From Lacinutrix mariniflava (lineage in GTDB: Bacteria > Bacteroidota > Bacteroidia > Flavobacteriales > Flavobacteriaceae): a stretch of 64,000 nucleotides of DNA. Below are positions 50,119 through 59,416 of this stretch, piece after piece. The stretch is taken from the NCBI RefSeq assembly GCF_001418015.1, contig NZ_LIQG01000026.1, positions 806,001 to 870,000 on the forward strand, read 5' to 3'. Both the position numbers and the translations under genes were made by a program. Under the pieces are notes generated by a model. That model had not been told where the DNA came from and searched no databases. It was given only the letters and a program-made list of their open reading frames with translations. Within the stretch, counting starts at the first letter, position 1; each line of letters opens with the position of its first letter.

Positions 50119-51912
50119 ATGGCAAATAGAATAGTTAAAATAGCCAAAGGCGGTTTGCATAAAATAGCGGAAAATGACATTAGCTATTATGCAAAAAATA
50201 TTAACACTAACGCTGGTGGTAGTGTAGGTGAAACCGGTGATGGTGGTGTTGTGTTTGGAAGACCACAATCTGCATCTTGGGAAATGCCTGATGTTGATTT
50301 TCCTGATTATTCAACGTCTTATGAAAAAGTATTGCCGCAAAACAATTTTTCAAATACACCTAATGCATTACAGAACCAAAATGCTCCAACAGAAGAAGTT
50401 GATGAGGAGGAATCTGGCAGTAACAAAGATAAAGTAAAAATAACAGTAGCAGTATTTTTTGATGGTACAGGAAATAATGGTTACAATACTCGAGCACGTT
50501 GGTTCTACAAAAAACGGAAGTATGACAAAGAAGTGTTATCTGATCTCGAAAATGAGCATGCCGATGAATATGAGGGAATGATTTATGGTACAATGGGTAA
50601 TGTTTGGGGTGGGAGTTTTCAAAATGACTTGTCTAATGTCGCTCGTTTAGAAAAATTTTATGATATTCAAAAAATTTCACCAACACATTTCGTGTCTAAG
50701 GTTTATGTTGAGGGCGTAGGGACTCAAGATGGAGATAATGATGATCTTACAAGTGCAAAAGACGGAGAAGGAGTTTCAGGAATACGAGAAAAAATAAAAA
50801 GTAGTATAACGACTATAGGCACTAATATAAAAGATATTTCAGGTGGGAAAATAATTGAAGAACTCACCTTTAATGTTTACGGTTTTAGTAGAGGAGCAGC
50901 TACAGCACGAAATTTTGTGCATGAAGTAACACAAGAGAAGGGGGCTTTAAAAGAAAAAAATTTTTTTACAAAAAATGTAAATTTCGATAATAAATTTGGC
51001 TTATTAGGAGAGGAAATAGATACTTCTAAAGTAGAAAAAATGACAATTAATTTTGCTGGCTTGTTTGACACAGTTTCTGCACATGATATGGACGGTATCG
51101 ATAAAGGTATATTTGAAGACGCGCACGATGATGTAGAAGAGCTACATTTAAAAGCAATTAATAAAGCCAAAAAAGTAGTCCATTTTGTTGCAGAAGATGA
51201 GCATCGTAAAAATTTTGCGCTTACAACTACTTCTAAAGGAATACAAAAATATTTTCCTGGTGTCCATTCAGATGTTGGAGGTTGTTACACTAATAGTAAA
51301 GAATCGGTAGGTGTTATTTTAAGCGATACGCCAGTTATAATTAAAAATGAAATAACGCGCCTTGAAACTCAAGGTTGGTATAAAAGCGCACAACTTGAGA
51401 CTACTGTCATAAGCAAAGAAAAAGATAAAGACGGTAAAGTAATTAAGGTGAAAAAAGTCATGCTTTCTGGTACTAGATTACTATCTAAGAATTACAGCTT
51501 TATACCTTTAGAACTTATGGGTAAATTAAGTGATGCCCAGACTGAGATTATTATTAAACTAGATGAACTTGAAAAAATTTATAATATTCACGCGTTGGAT
51601 CCAAACAGAGATGCTGATAATAAAAAAGTAAAGGAGCTTGAAGCCGAACAAAAAAAACTTTTGACTTATGTAAAAGGACGTTTAAGTGACTACGTTTTAA
51701 AAAATGATACTCCTATGAAATTTTATAGTCAATCTGAATTGATAAAACGTGCTAATGACCTAGAGTATATAAACATGAAAAAAGATAGTGATAATTTATT
51801 TGTTTTACGAAATCAATTTTTACATTTTTCTTCAGATTATAGTGTACTAAGTCCTGGTATGAGCCCAAATATAGAAAATGGTAAACGAAAAAGAAAAGTG
51901 TTTCATGGTTAA
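50119..51912 (+). CDS. DUF2235 lipase, Tle1-like T6SS effector
   Basis: A 597-residue alpha/beta hydrolase of the DUF2235 family, which includes the Tle1 phospholipase effectors of T6SS. An Asn/Gly-rich N-terminal stretch (1-110) precedes KITVAVFFDGTGNNGYNTRA. The nucleophile elbow is GFSRGAA (Ser257). Candidate acid/base residues lie at Asp317 (GLFDTVSAHD) and His383 (FPGVHSDVGGCY). It sits 4 bp after vgrG, and the downstream DUF2931 lipoprotein starts inside its stop region. That places it as an effector loaded on this VgrG, attacking membrane lipids in neighbouring cells. The triad assignment is by motif only. Confidence 0.88.
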   Translation: MANRIVKIAKGGLHKIAENDISYYAKNINTNAGGSVGETGDGGVVFGRPQSASWEMPDVDFPDYSTSYEKVLPQNNFSNTPNALQNQNAPTEEVDEEESGSNKDKVKITVAVFFDGTGNNGYNTRARWFYKKRKYDKEVLSDLENEHADEYEGMIYGTMGNVWGGSFQNDLSNVARLEKFYDIQKISPTHFVSKVYVEGVGTQDGDNDDLTSAKDGEGVSGIREKIKSSITTIGTNIKDISGGKIIEELTFNVYGFSRGAATARNFVHEVTQEKGALKEKNFFTKNVNFDNKFGLLGEEIDTSKVEKMTINFAGLFDTVSAHDMDGIDKGIFEDAHDDVEELHLKAINKAKKVVHFVAEDEHRKNFALTTTSKGIQKYFPGVHSDVGGCYTNSKESVGVILSDTPVIIKNEITRLETQGWYKSAQLETTVISKEKDKDGKVIKVKKVMLSGTRLLSKNYSFIPLELMGKLSDAQTEIIIKLDELEKIYNIHALDPNRDADNKKVKELEAEQKKLLTYVKGRLSDYVLKNDTPMKFYSQSELIKRANDLEYINMKKDSDNLFVLRNQFLHFSSDYSVLSPGMSPNIENGKRKRKVFHG

Positions 51913-52948
51913 AAAAACAGGTTTTAACATAATAAGATTACTTATAATAGGGCTGTTGCAATTAAGTATAACCGCCTGTAATTCACAAAAAATGAAAAAA
52001 TTTGAATGGGCAGTTTCCGATTGTGCTCCAAAAAATTATCCAGCATCCATCTATAGAGGGAGTTTGCATTATGGAGATAAAAGTGGAGCTGCCGTTCCAA
52101 ATGGAAAAATTATTAATAATGGTTGGGGAAACAAAGGAACAGTATATTCCAGAGCAACACCAAGAGAAGTGCCTCACAGATTAGATATTGTGTGGTTGTC
52201 TTTAAGAGAAGATAAATTTTATGGCGGCAGTTTCGAATTACCTAAGGCTAAAATGGAACAACTTTTTGAAGAAGGCTTTTTAGATCTTTATGATAAATCT
52301 AACGAAAATGTAAAAATAACTTATAATGAAATTATTATAGGAGTTGGTCCTGGAGGTGTTATTGGAGTTTGGCTACATGGTATAGGATTTAATATTCAAG
52401 TAGCAACATTTTATGGAGAAGAAACAGAAGTAGATTTTGCTTCTTTCAACCCTAATGGTATAAAAGATCGTGATCGTTTTGTCACAGAAATTACGGCAGG
52501 AAGAGTGTCTCCACAAGAACTTGCAAAACCTATAGATTTTAAATCGTGGGAAACTAAAGCGAAAACGTTTAATTGGAAACCTAAAATTGAAGGAGATATT
52601 GTTGATCATGCTTTCTTTACGGAATTAATATATTATAATAATGATTTAGAAATTTTAGTAAAGAAACTAGCAAATAATTTTACTTTTAGAAATAGAACCA
52701 TCCCTAAAAGTATTTATATAAATTGGGCAAGAAGTCCAGACGGTTATAGATTAAAATCTGAATTCGAATTCGATGAAAAAGAAATGTTCGACGTTTTTAA
52801 TGAGTTATTCACTGAGCCAGAAACACAACAAGGAGAACTTATTTTTAAGTACAACGCAAAAAAAGATGTGGATGTCTTTTTAAAAGTAGGAAGTAATCAA
52901 AAACAATTACAAAAAGTAACCTTAGAAACCTTTAAAAGTATACATTAA
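51905..52948 (+). CDS. DUF2931 lipoprotein, candidate immunity protein (copy 1)
   Basis: A lipoprotein of about 347 residues. The signal ends at LSITAC (Cys29, followed by NSQK). The DUF2931-type body begins FEWAVSDCAPKNYPASIYRG and includes GWGNKGTVYSRATPREVPHR and LDIVWLSLREDKFYGGSFEL. DUF2931 genes often follow DUF2235 lipases in T6SS loci, so it probably neutralises the upstream Tle1-like effector in the periplasm (inference). Its start overlaps the effector stop by 8 bp. A close paralogue follows. The frame opens at 51878, but the signal peptide starts at ATG 51905. Confidence 0.82.
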   Translation: MVKKTGFNIIRLLIIGLLQLSITACNSQKMKKFEWAVSDCAPKNYPASIYRGSLHYGDKSGAAVPNGKIINNGWGNKGTVYSRATPREVPHRLDIVWLSLREDKFYGGSFELPKAKMEQLFEEGFLDLYDKSNENVKITYNEIIIGVGPGGVIGVWLHGIGFNIQVATFYGEETEVDFASFNPNGIKDRDRFVTEITAGRVSPQELAKPIDFKSWETKAKTFNWKPKIEGDIVDHAFFTELIYYNNDLEILVKKLANNFTFRNRTIPKSIYINWARSPDGYRLKSEFEFDEKEMFDVFNELFTEPETQQGELIFKYNAKKDVDVFLKVGSNQKQLQKVTLETFKSIH

Positions 52949-52953
52949 GTAGA

Positions 52954-54042
52954 GTGAGATTTAAAAATACAATACCTAGTTTTTTCAAAGTTAATTTCTT
53001 TTCAAATCACGTTTTTCGCAGAATAGGAATTGTAATTATATGCGCTGCTATTCAATTAAATATAACCGCCTGTAATTCACAAAAAACGAAAAAATTTGAA
53101 TGGGCAGTTTCCGATTGTGCTCCACAAAATTATCCAGCATCCATATATAGAGGGAGTTTACATTACGGAGATAAAAGTGGAGCTGCCGTTCCAAATGGAA
53201 AAATTATTAATAATGGTTGGGGAAATAGAGGAACAGTATATTCCAGAGCAACATCAAGAGAAGTACCTCATAGATTAGATATTGTGTGGTTGTCTTTAAG
53301 AGAAGATAAATTTTATGGAGGTAGTTTCGAATTGCCTAAAGCTAAAATGGAACAGCTTTTTGAAGAAGGTTTTTTAGATATTTCAGATAAGTCTAAAGAA
53401 AAAATAAAAAAAACTTACGATGAAATTGTCGTTGGTGTTGGGCCTGGTGGAGTTGTAGGTATATGGTTAAATGGTATAGGATTTAATATTCAAATAGCAA
53501 CATTTTACGGAGAAGAAACAGAAGTAGATTTTGCTTCTTTTAACCCTAATGGTATAAAAGATCGTGATCGTTTTGTCACAGAAATTACGGCAGGAAGAGT
53601 GTCTCCACAAGAACTTGCAAAACCTATAGATTTTAAATCGTGGGAAACTAAAGCGAAAACGTTTAATTGGAAACCTAAAATTGAAGGAGATATTGTTGAT
53701 CACGCTTTCTTTACGGAATTAATATATTATAATAATGATTTAGAAATTTTAGTAAAGAAACTAGCAAATAATTTTACTCTTAGAAATAGAACCATCCCTA
53801 AAAGTATTTATATTAATTGGGCAAGAAGTCCAGATGGTTATAGATTAAAATCTGAATTTGAATTCGATGAAAAAGAAATGTTCGACGTTTTTAATGAGTT
53901 ATTCACTGAGCCTGAAACACAACAAGGTGAACTTATTTTTAAGTACAACGCAAAAAAAGATGTGGATGTCTTTTTAAAAGTAGGAAGTAATCAAAAACAA
54001 TTACAAAAAGTAACATTAGGAACCTTTAAAAGTATACATTAA
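52954..54042 (+). CDS. DUF2931 lipoprotein, candidate immunity protein (copy 2)
   Basis: A 362-residue tandem paralogue of the preceding gene. The mature body is nearly identical, with the last 165 or so residues almost unchanged, but the signal region is completely different (MRFKNTIPSFFKVNFFSNHV, then ICAAIQLNITAC). It starts with GTG, 5 bp after the copy 1 stop. The divergence clusters in the N-terminal signal and around residues 135-165 (SDKSKEKIKKTYDEIVVGVG). It may protect against a variant of the lipase, or it may be dosage. It is followed by a relic third start. Confidence 0.82.
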   Translation: MRFKNTIPSFFKVNFFSNHVFRRIGIVIICAAIQLNITACNSQKTKKFEWAVSDCAPQNYPASIYRGSLHYGDKSGAAVPNGKIINNGWGNRGTVYSRATSREVPHRLDIVWLSLREDKFYGGSFELPKAKMEQLFEEGFLDISDKSKEKIKKTYDEIVVGVGPGGVVGIWLNGIGFNIQIATFYGEETEVDFASFNPNGIKDRDRFVTEITAGRVSPQELAKPIDFKSWETKAKTFNWKPKIEGDIVDHAFFTELIYYNNDLEILVKKLANNFTLRNRTIPKSIYINWARSPDGYRLKSEFEFDEKEMFDVFNELFTEPETQQGELIFKYNAKKDVDVFLKVGSNQKQLQKVTLGTFKSIH

Positions 54043-54047
54043 GTAGA

Positions 54048-54095
54048 GTGAAATTTAAAAATACAATACCTCGTTTAGAAACTTTAATTCCTTAA
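54048..54095 (+). pseudogene. Relic start of a third DUF2931 copy
   Basis: The sequence GTG...VKFKNTIP RLETLIP stop repeats the start of copy 2 (MRFKNTIP) with the same spacing (5 bp) after the preceding stop, then diverges and terminates. It is either the leftover 5' end of a deleted third copy or the duplication endpoint. Confidence 0.75.
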
Positions 54096-54143
54096 AAAAA
54101 AAGCAAATATTTTAAATTTAACAAGATATCTTTAGATAGTTAT

Positions 54144-54965
54144 ATGAATGAAAATGTTTCAACATACGATTTTGCTGGAAAAACCTTCTATTTCGGAGTT
54201 AAAACCACTTATGGCATTGAGCAAGAAAAAAGTGTAAATTATATAGCAACCTGTACTTATAACGAATTTACAGAACAACAGTTTTTAGTAAAAATTAATA
54301 GGAAAAAGTTTTTTATAAACGGCGTGGAGCCTAAAAAAGTAGTAGATCAATTGGCAGATGCTTGCATGAAAGTGTTATATCCAATTGAATGTTTGGTTAC
54401 AAGAAAAGGAGAATTTATTAGTTTTTATGGGTTTGAAGCCTTGCGGAAAAGATGGCAACAAGGAATTCCTAAAATTAGACAAGAATATAAAGGAGATCAA
54501 GTCAATGCCTATTTAGCGCAAATGGCAGTGAATTTGGAAAGTAAAGAGCAATTTTCAGAAGCTTTAAAAAACGACTTCTTATATAGTTTACTTTTTATGG
54601 GTTTATTTTTAAGTAAGGAAGAAATGGTAATAAGCTTTCCAACCGATCCATTTAAACCATTAAACAAGTTTTATGGAACGTGTAGTAACTTAGAGAGAAA
54701 GGCACAAATGGCAGGTGTTTATTTTAAAGGTGAAGATGATCAAAAGAACACGCTAGAAGTTAGTAAATGGCACTATAGTAATGATGCTTCATTAGCACAA
54801 ATAAAAGCGAGTTATAAATGTGTTTCTACACAAAATAATGTAAATTATACGTTAATTAGGCTAAAAGAGAGGGAAGATGGTAATTCTAACTTTTACTTAG
54901 AGCCTAAAGAGGAAGAAATTGATGTTAAAGTTAAAAAGAAGAAGAAAAAATGGTGGTTATTTTAA
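54144..54965 (+). CDS. Unknown protein, possible T6SS effector adaptor
   Basis: A 273-residue soluble protein, family not recognised. The beginning is strand-rich (YDFAGKTFYFGVKTTYGIEQ, CTYNEFTEQQFLVKINRKKF), the middle is helical (EALRKRWQQGIPKIRQEYKG, AYLAQMAVNLESKEQFSEAL), and it ends in a basic aromatic tail (KVKKKKKKWWLF). It lies directly before the PAAR-like gene and the large effector candidate. By position it could be the adaptor or chaperone that loads the effector, analogous to DUF4123 or DUF1795 proteins in Proteobacteria, though it shares no visible sequence with them. Confidence 0.6.
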   Translation: MNENVSTYDFAGKTFYFGVKTTYGIEQEKSVNYIATCTYNEFTEQQFLVKINRKKFFINGVEPKKVVDQLADACMKVLYPIECLVTRKGEFISFYGFEALRKRWQQGIPKIRQEYKGDQVNAYLAQMAVNLESKEQFSEALKNDFLYSLLFMGLFLSKEEMVISFPTDPFKPLNKFYGTCSNLERKAQMAGVYFKGEDDQKNTLEVSKWHYSNDASLAQIKASYKCVSTQNNVNYTLIRLKEREDGNSNFYLEPKEEEIDVKVKKKKKKWWLF

Positions 54966-54978
54966 AACTGTATAAATT

Positions 54979-55464
54979 ATGAGTGATGTAGCTATAGTAT
55001 GTAAAGGAGCACTTTGTAAATGCAAGTTTGGTAATACACCAGACCAAATAGAAATTGTAAGTACTCATAAAGAATTTGTAAACGAAACAAGTGGTAGCCA
55101 AAAAATGATTGCAACAACCATGGATATTGGTCAACCTTTTTTAGTAAAAACATTTGGGCAGTGCAAGCTGCAACCAACAACTGGAGGTTTTTTACCATGT
55201 GTACCAGCCATTACACAATGGCAAGGTTTTTACGATAAAGTAACCCTAAGCAACATGGGTAAAATTTTAACAGAAGATAGTAAAGCTATTTGTGCCATTG
55301 CTGGTGCTCCTTGTGTAGAAATTACATTTCATGGGCAAGTTGCCGTACCTGGTGCTTCGCAAATGCAACAAGCAGAGGAGCAAGTGCACGCACAACTAAA
55401 CCCATTAGCAAACCCTCAAGGTGCTCCAGAGCAAGAAGCAACTCATACAATCCAAATTACTTAA
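54979..55464 (+). CDS. PAAR-like DUF4280 protein
   Basis: A 161-residue DUF4280 protein, the PAAR-like spike tip used in several T6SS and related injection systems. Characteristic segments are VCKGALCKCKFGNTPDQIEI, KMIATTMDIGQPFLVKTFGQ, CKLQPTTGGFLPCVPAITQW and CAIAGAPCVEITFHGQV. Its several Cys residues fit a metal-binding or disulfide-stabilised tip. A Gln/Ala/Glu-rich C-terminal tail extends to THTIQIT. It precedes the 994-residue protein by 3 bp, so the two are made together and the tip probably carries that effector. Confidence 0.9.
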   Translation: MSDVAIVCKGALCKCKFGNTPDQIEIVSTHKEFVNETSGSQKMIATTMDIGQPFLVKTFGQCKLQPTTGGFLPCVPAITQWQGFYDKVTLSNMGKILTEDSKAICAIAGAPCVEITFHGQVAVPGASQMQQAEEQVHAQLNPLANPQGAPEQEATHTIQIT

Positions 55465-55467
55465 ACT

Positions 55468-58452
55468 ATGCCAAACTCAATACCTAATAATGACATAGAA
55501 GAGGACAAAGAAATTGTTCCAATTAAGAGAAGTAGAGGAACCTATCAAAAAGAAATTGTTCCAAGTACCAAACGTACGCCAAAGCCAGAAGATAGTATCA
55601 TGTTTCGTACCAACTATGGTGGCTACTATTTTTACGAAATTGAAGTAAACAAAAAGGCTTATTTTAGTTTAAAAGTATTTAAAGCGAGTAATGAAGAGGC
55701 TACTAGAGATAATGTCTATTGGGTGGCGCAAGATTATAAAGATTTTGGAACTAGAAACTTCTTAGAGTTTAAGGGCACTGAAAATAAATTGCAATTACAC
55801 GAGTTTTTGAATTCTTTAAACGAAGGGACTGCTTATGGCCCACCGTTTTTAAAAGACGGCAAACCAAATCCTAGATTTGATGAAACTAAATTTAGTTTAC
55901 ACACCTTAAAAACTACAAATTACGTTGGACTTAAATATAGAGCAACCAATCCTTATTTAGATAATGACACTAAAAGAGTACTTGAAAACGATATTCTTTT
56001 GGGTAATCTAGTTTACAAAACAGATAAAATTGGACATGGCATCTGGATTGAAGGTGTTAATTTTTCAGCAGAGTTTTTATCGCAAGGTGCTTTTATTGTA
56101 GCTGTAGGAGAACCAGAAATCACTTCATTTTTTGCAGAAAAAAGAGTGATGAAAGAAGCAGAAGTAGACGCTAAAGGCGTTAAAAAAGAAAACTGCGACC
56201 AAGTAGAAGGAGAATTAATTTATGGAGACGTTATGGATTTACATATCTGTTTGCATAATGTATTCGATTATGTTGCAGATTTAGAGATTTTTTGCGGCGA
56301 CAAAAGTATGGATGTTAATAGCGAAGGAGAAAATTATGTAAAAGTAATTTCTTTGTTAGACCAATATAAAATTGAAAATCCATCGCTATATTATAATCTT
56401 GAAATTATAGACGAGCTTATAGCCGATTTTCGTTGGGCAAATAAAAGCAATCATGCTGTTGGTGAAAACAACCAAGATTCTTTACAAGAATATAAAATGA
56501 AGCTTAAGCTCACGCCTGTTAATTCTAATAGAGAGCGTAGAGATATGGCTGGCGTTGTATATAAAAGCCATGACACTAGAAAAGTACTCACACGCGAGAT
56601 TAGCTTTACTGTAAATTACAAAGAAAATTTTAGTCCAGACGAGCACGAACCACAATATTTAACCAATATAGTTAAGGTTAAGCAGCCTCCAGTGGTTTCT
56701 CAATCTTATGAAATGTGTAAGTATACAGAAATAAAAATTACGCTGCAAGGTGAACCAAACCCTCAATATTTATTACAAGAAAGTAATAGCGGTGCTCTAA
56801 CAGATAATAAAACACCATATTATCAATTTGTTGCTGGAAATAACAAAAACACAAAGGAAATAATTATAGATGTTTCATCTGGTGGAGAAGATTTTACTGG
56901 TGTAGATGAATGTGTAAACGAATACTCTCACAAAGACCACGACACACATCCTAATAACGTGTTTAACACCACAAGCGTAAAAATATACGATTATAAAAAA
57001 GATTACGAAGATACTATCTGGGGAAAGATAAAAAAAATAGCAAATACTAAAAATAATATTTTTGGTAATGTGCAACCTTATAGCAATGAAACTAGAACAA
57101 AAGATCAATTAAAATTTACAATAGCCTATCCTTATAATTCGTATAGTAATACCACTTTTTTATTAAGGTATTTAACGTTCCAATTAAAGCCAGAGCCTTT
57201 AGATATCTCAATACAGAGTTGTCGTTATGTGCGTACTCCTAAATTTTTAGTTCATCCAGATGTAAAATGGGCAATGCACCTTAACTACGATGTTGTTGAA
57301 GCCGAAAGGTTATATTTTCAAGGAGAAAATATAAAATTAGTAGAAGGGCATGGTACATATATGTCATACATTGGTGAAGGTGTAGATTGGATTAATAAAA
57401 AAGTAAAACCTTTTATAGAAGAATTTGTAATAAAAAATAATGCAGAAGCAAAGAAGAGTTGGAAAGTTGTACAAGATATTATCAATGACTTTGTTGAAGA
57501 TTCGAATACCATTATTGCCGTAGGATTTCATGCCGTTTATGATGGAGAAGAAGTGATAAATTATGCTGATATTCAACCTTATAAAGCCATATTGCATTAC
57601 CAGATTTTTAAGGTAGCACTTTTAACCCTAGTGTTAGATTTATTAATGATTTATCTAACAAGAGGCAAAGTTTCACCTGGTATGGCTAAGTTTGCAAAAG
57701 TGGCTAGAAAAATAGAAAAGGCACAAAAACAATTAAACAACTTTAAAGATAAGTACGATTTAAGTTTTCAAATGCCAAAAATAACTATGAATGCTGGTAT
57801 TTACAAAGAACAGCAAGATTTTGGACGAATAGCTATTATTTTTGAGTACAATTTAAAAGCAGATCCTTTTCTAGGCATTGACACAGAATATAAGTTTGCG
57901 CCAGAGCAGTTACCTTCAGCACTTAAAAAATTTGAGTTAATAGCCAAATTAGAAGGTGTTGTTAAATTCGATATAAACATTAAATATAACACGCTAACTC
58001 GCGAGTTTAGCTTAACTAACAATGCTAAGCAACAAAAAGGTGGTGGAGAAAATGTTTTTAAAAATGGTGATATTGTACAAATGGAAGGCCTTGTTGGTAT
58101 GGAAATTGAAGCGGAAGGTAAACTGGAAAAAGAGTTTAAATCTAAATGGAAATTTTTACCTATAGTTAAAACAACAATACATGGTAAAATAAAGTTGCAA
58201 ACTGCAGCAGGAATTACACGTAAGTTAGGAGTCGATAATGTTAGAGGGCCTTTTATGGAAGACACTTTATTTTTCGATGGTTTAAAAGGTGAGTATTTTC
58301 AGAAAGTAGTTGTGAAAGTAGTTGATAGTGATAGAGATTTGTATAATTCTAATCCTAGCAGCGAAACTAAAAATATTCCTAAATTTGGATATGTCACTGC
58401 TTCTTTAGGTAGAGCCTATTTATTTGAAATGTTTAGTTTTGCAAAAAAATAA
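55468..58452 (+). CDS. Large uncharacterised protein, probable new T6SS effector
   Basis: A 994-residue protein with no family I recognise. The N-terminal 40 residues contain two KEIVP repeats (KEIVPIKRSR, KEIVPSTKR), which may be the loading region for the PAAR-like tip. The remainder is long, strand-rich and Tyr/Asn-rich, with charged segments. A single hydrophobic helix at about 714-731 (FKVALLTLVLDLLMIYLTRG) follows a helical segment; the C-terminal 200 residues are again strand-rich (KFELIAKLEGVVKFDINIKY, GLVGMEIEAEGKLEKEFKSK). Context makes it an effector. The hydrophobic helix suggests membrane action, such as a pore or insertion, but no catalytic motif is visible. The downstream lipoprotein array is its likely immunity. 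Confidence 0.7.
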   Translation: MPNSIPNNDIEEDKEIVPIKRSRGTYQKEIVPSTKRTPKPEDSIMFRTNYGGYYFYEIEVNKKAYFSLKVFKASNEEATRDNVYWVAQDYKDFGTRNFLEFKGTENKLQLHEFLNSLNEGTAYGPPFLKDGKPNPRFDETKFSLHTLKTTNYVGLKYRATNPYLDNDTKRVLENDILLGNLVYKTDKIGHGIWIEGVNFSAEFLSQGAFIVAVGEPEITSFFAEKRVMKEAEVDAKGVKKENCDQVEGELIYGDVMDLHICLHNVFDYVADLEIFCGDKSMDVNSEGENYVKVISLLDQYKIENPSLYYNLEIIDELIADFRWANKSNHAVGENNQDSLQEYKMKLKLTPVNSNRERRDMAGVVYKSHDTRKVLTREISFTVNYKENFSPDEHEPQYLTNIVKVKQPPVVSQSYEMCKYTEIKITLQGEPNPQYLLQESNSGALTDNKTPYYQFVAGNNKNTKEIIIDVSSGGEDFTGVDECVNEYSHKDHDTHPNNVFNTTSVKIYDYKKDYEDTIWGKIKKIANTKNNIFGNVQPYSNETRTKDQLKFTIAYPYNSYSNTTFLLRYLTFQLKPEPLDISIQSCRYVRTPKFLVHPDVKWAMHLNYDVVEAERLYFQGENIKLVEGHGTYMSYIGEGVDWINKKVKPFIEEFVIKNNAEAKKSWKVVQDIINDFVEDSNTIIAVGFHAVYDGEEVINYADIQPYKAILHYQIFKVALLTLVLDLLMIYLTRGKVSPGMAKFAKVARKIEKAQKQLNNFKDKYDLSFQMPKITMNAGIYKEQQDFGRIAIIFEYNLKADPFLGIDTEYKFAPEQLPSALKKFELIAKLEGVVKFDINIKYNTLTREFSLTNNAKQQKGGGENVFKNGDIVQMEGLVGMEIEAEGKLEKEFKSKWKFLPIVKTTIHGKIKLQTAAGITRKLGVDNVRGPFMEDTLFFDGLKGEYFQKVVVKVVDSDRDLYNSNPSSETKNIPKFGYVTASLGRAYLFEMFSFAKK

Positions 58453-58456
58453 TGAT

Positions 58457-59416
58457 ATGAATAAAATAAAAAGAATATTGACCATACTAAGTCTTTCTAT
58501 AATGTGTATAGCTTGTGGTCAAGATAAAAAAAATACAGATACTATGAAAATAAGACCAATAACTCAACTCTACGAAAACGCAAAACAATTAGACTACCCA
58601 GCAATGCCGCAATATTACATAGAAGGCTACCAAAGTGGTTGTTATTACGAGTTATACGTTAATGGAATAATGGTATTTAAACACTACGAAAATTTGGGTT
58701 TATCAAATCATGCGGTACCAATAAATGATAATATTTTAAAAAGTGGTTTACAAGAAGTCACTATTAAACTGTTTCCGCTAGGAGAAATAGATGGCGAAAA
58801 TTATACTACTATAGATCCAGACGATAGCTTTAGATTAAAAATGTTTTCTCGCGATAAACAAAAACCCTACAAAGCTTTCGATTACGATTTTTTACAAGAA
58901 CACAAGGTGGATATAAAAACGAGTGTTCCTTATTTTGAAGAGACCATTACTTTTAATGCAGAGGTTCCTTATACATTAGAAGGTTGGAGTCATTCTCAAG
59001 TTTTAACAGATATGGATCAAGACGTTTTGGAACAAGAAATATTAGCTTTCTATGAAAATTTCGCCACTATTATTAATACACAAGATGAAGAAACTTGGGT
59101 AAAATTAATGGAAACTAGGGAAAAAGAGTATTTTAAAGCAGTATTTTACAATGATAATAGTAATGAAGAATTAAAGGCTCGAATTGAAGATTTTACAAAT
59201 ATATTTGATAGTGACTTTCAAGAAAAATTTCCTTTAGATAAGTATGAAATGATATTTTCTCAAGATGGTAAAATTGTGACCTTAAAAAGTATGGAAAGAA
59301 AAGGGAAATCAGCTTTTTCGTTTGGTATTGAAGATGAGTTAGGAAAACTTAGATCTTCTAGATTTCTTTTCCTACACAAACCAAAAGGCAGTAATAAATT
59401 AGAAATTATAAGATAA
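58457..59416 (+). CDS. Array lipoprotein A1, candidate immunity protein
   Basis: A lipoprotein of 319 residues. The signal peptide MNKIKRILTILSLSIMCIAC differs from its siblings. The mature part begins GQDKKNTDTMKIRPITQLYE and contains the conserved core (EGYQSGCYYELYVNGIMVFK, FPLGEIDGENYTTIDPDDSF, TSVPYFEETITFNAEVPYTL). The C-terminal tail is helical then ends FLFLHKPKGSNKLEIIR, the shared array terminus. It sits immediately after the effector candidate. The frame opens at 58424, but the signal starts at ATG 58457. Function (immunity) is inferred. Confidence 0.8.
   Translation: MNKIKRILTILSLSIMCIACGQDKKNTDTMKIRPITQLYENAKQLDYPAMPQYYIEGYQSGCYYELYVNGIMVFKHYENLGLSNHAVPINDNILKSGLQEVTIKLFPLGEIDGENYTTIDPDDSFRLKMFSRDKQKPYKAFDYDFLQEHKVDIKTSVPYFEETITFNAEVPYTLEGWSHSQVLTDMDQDVLEQEILAFYENFATIINTQDEETWVKLMETREKEYFKAVFYNDNSNEELKARIEDFTNIFDSDFQEKFPLDKYEMIFSQDGKIVTLKSMERKGKSAFSFGIEDELGKLRSSRFLFLHKPKGSNKLEIIR

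Noticed and set aside
56875-58265. Several minus-strand reading frames within the 994-aa gene
   Set aside because: Low-complexity, Phe/Ser/Ile-rich translations with no start context; typical antisense shadows of AT-rich coding sequence.
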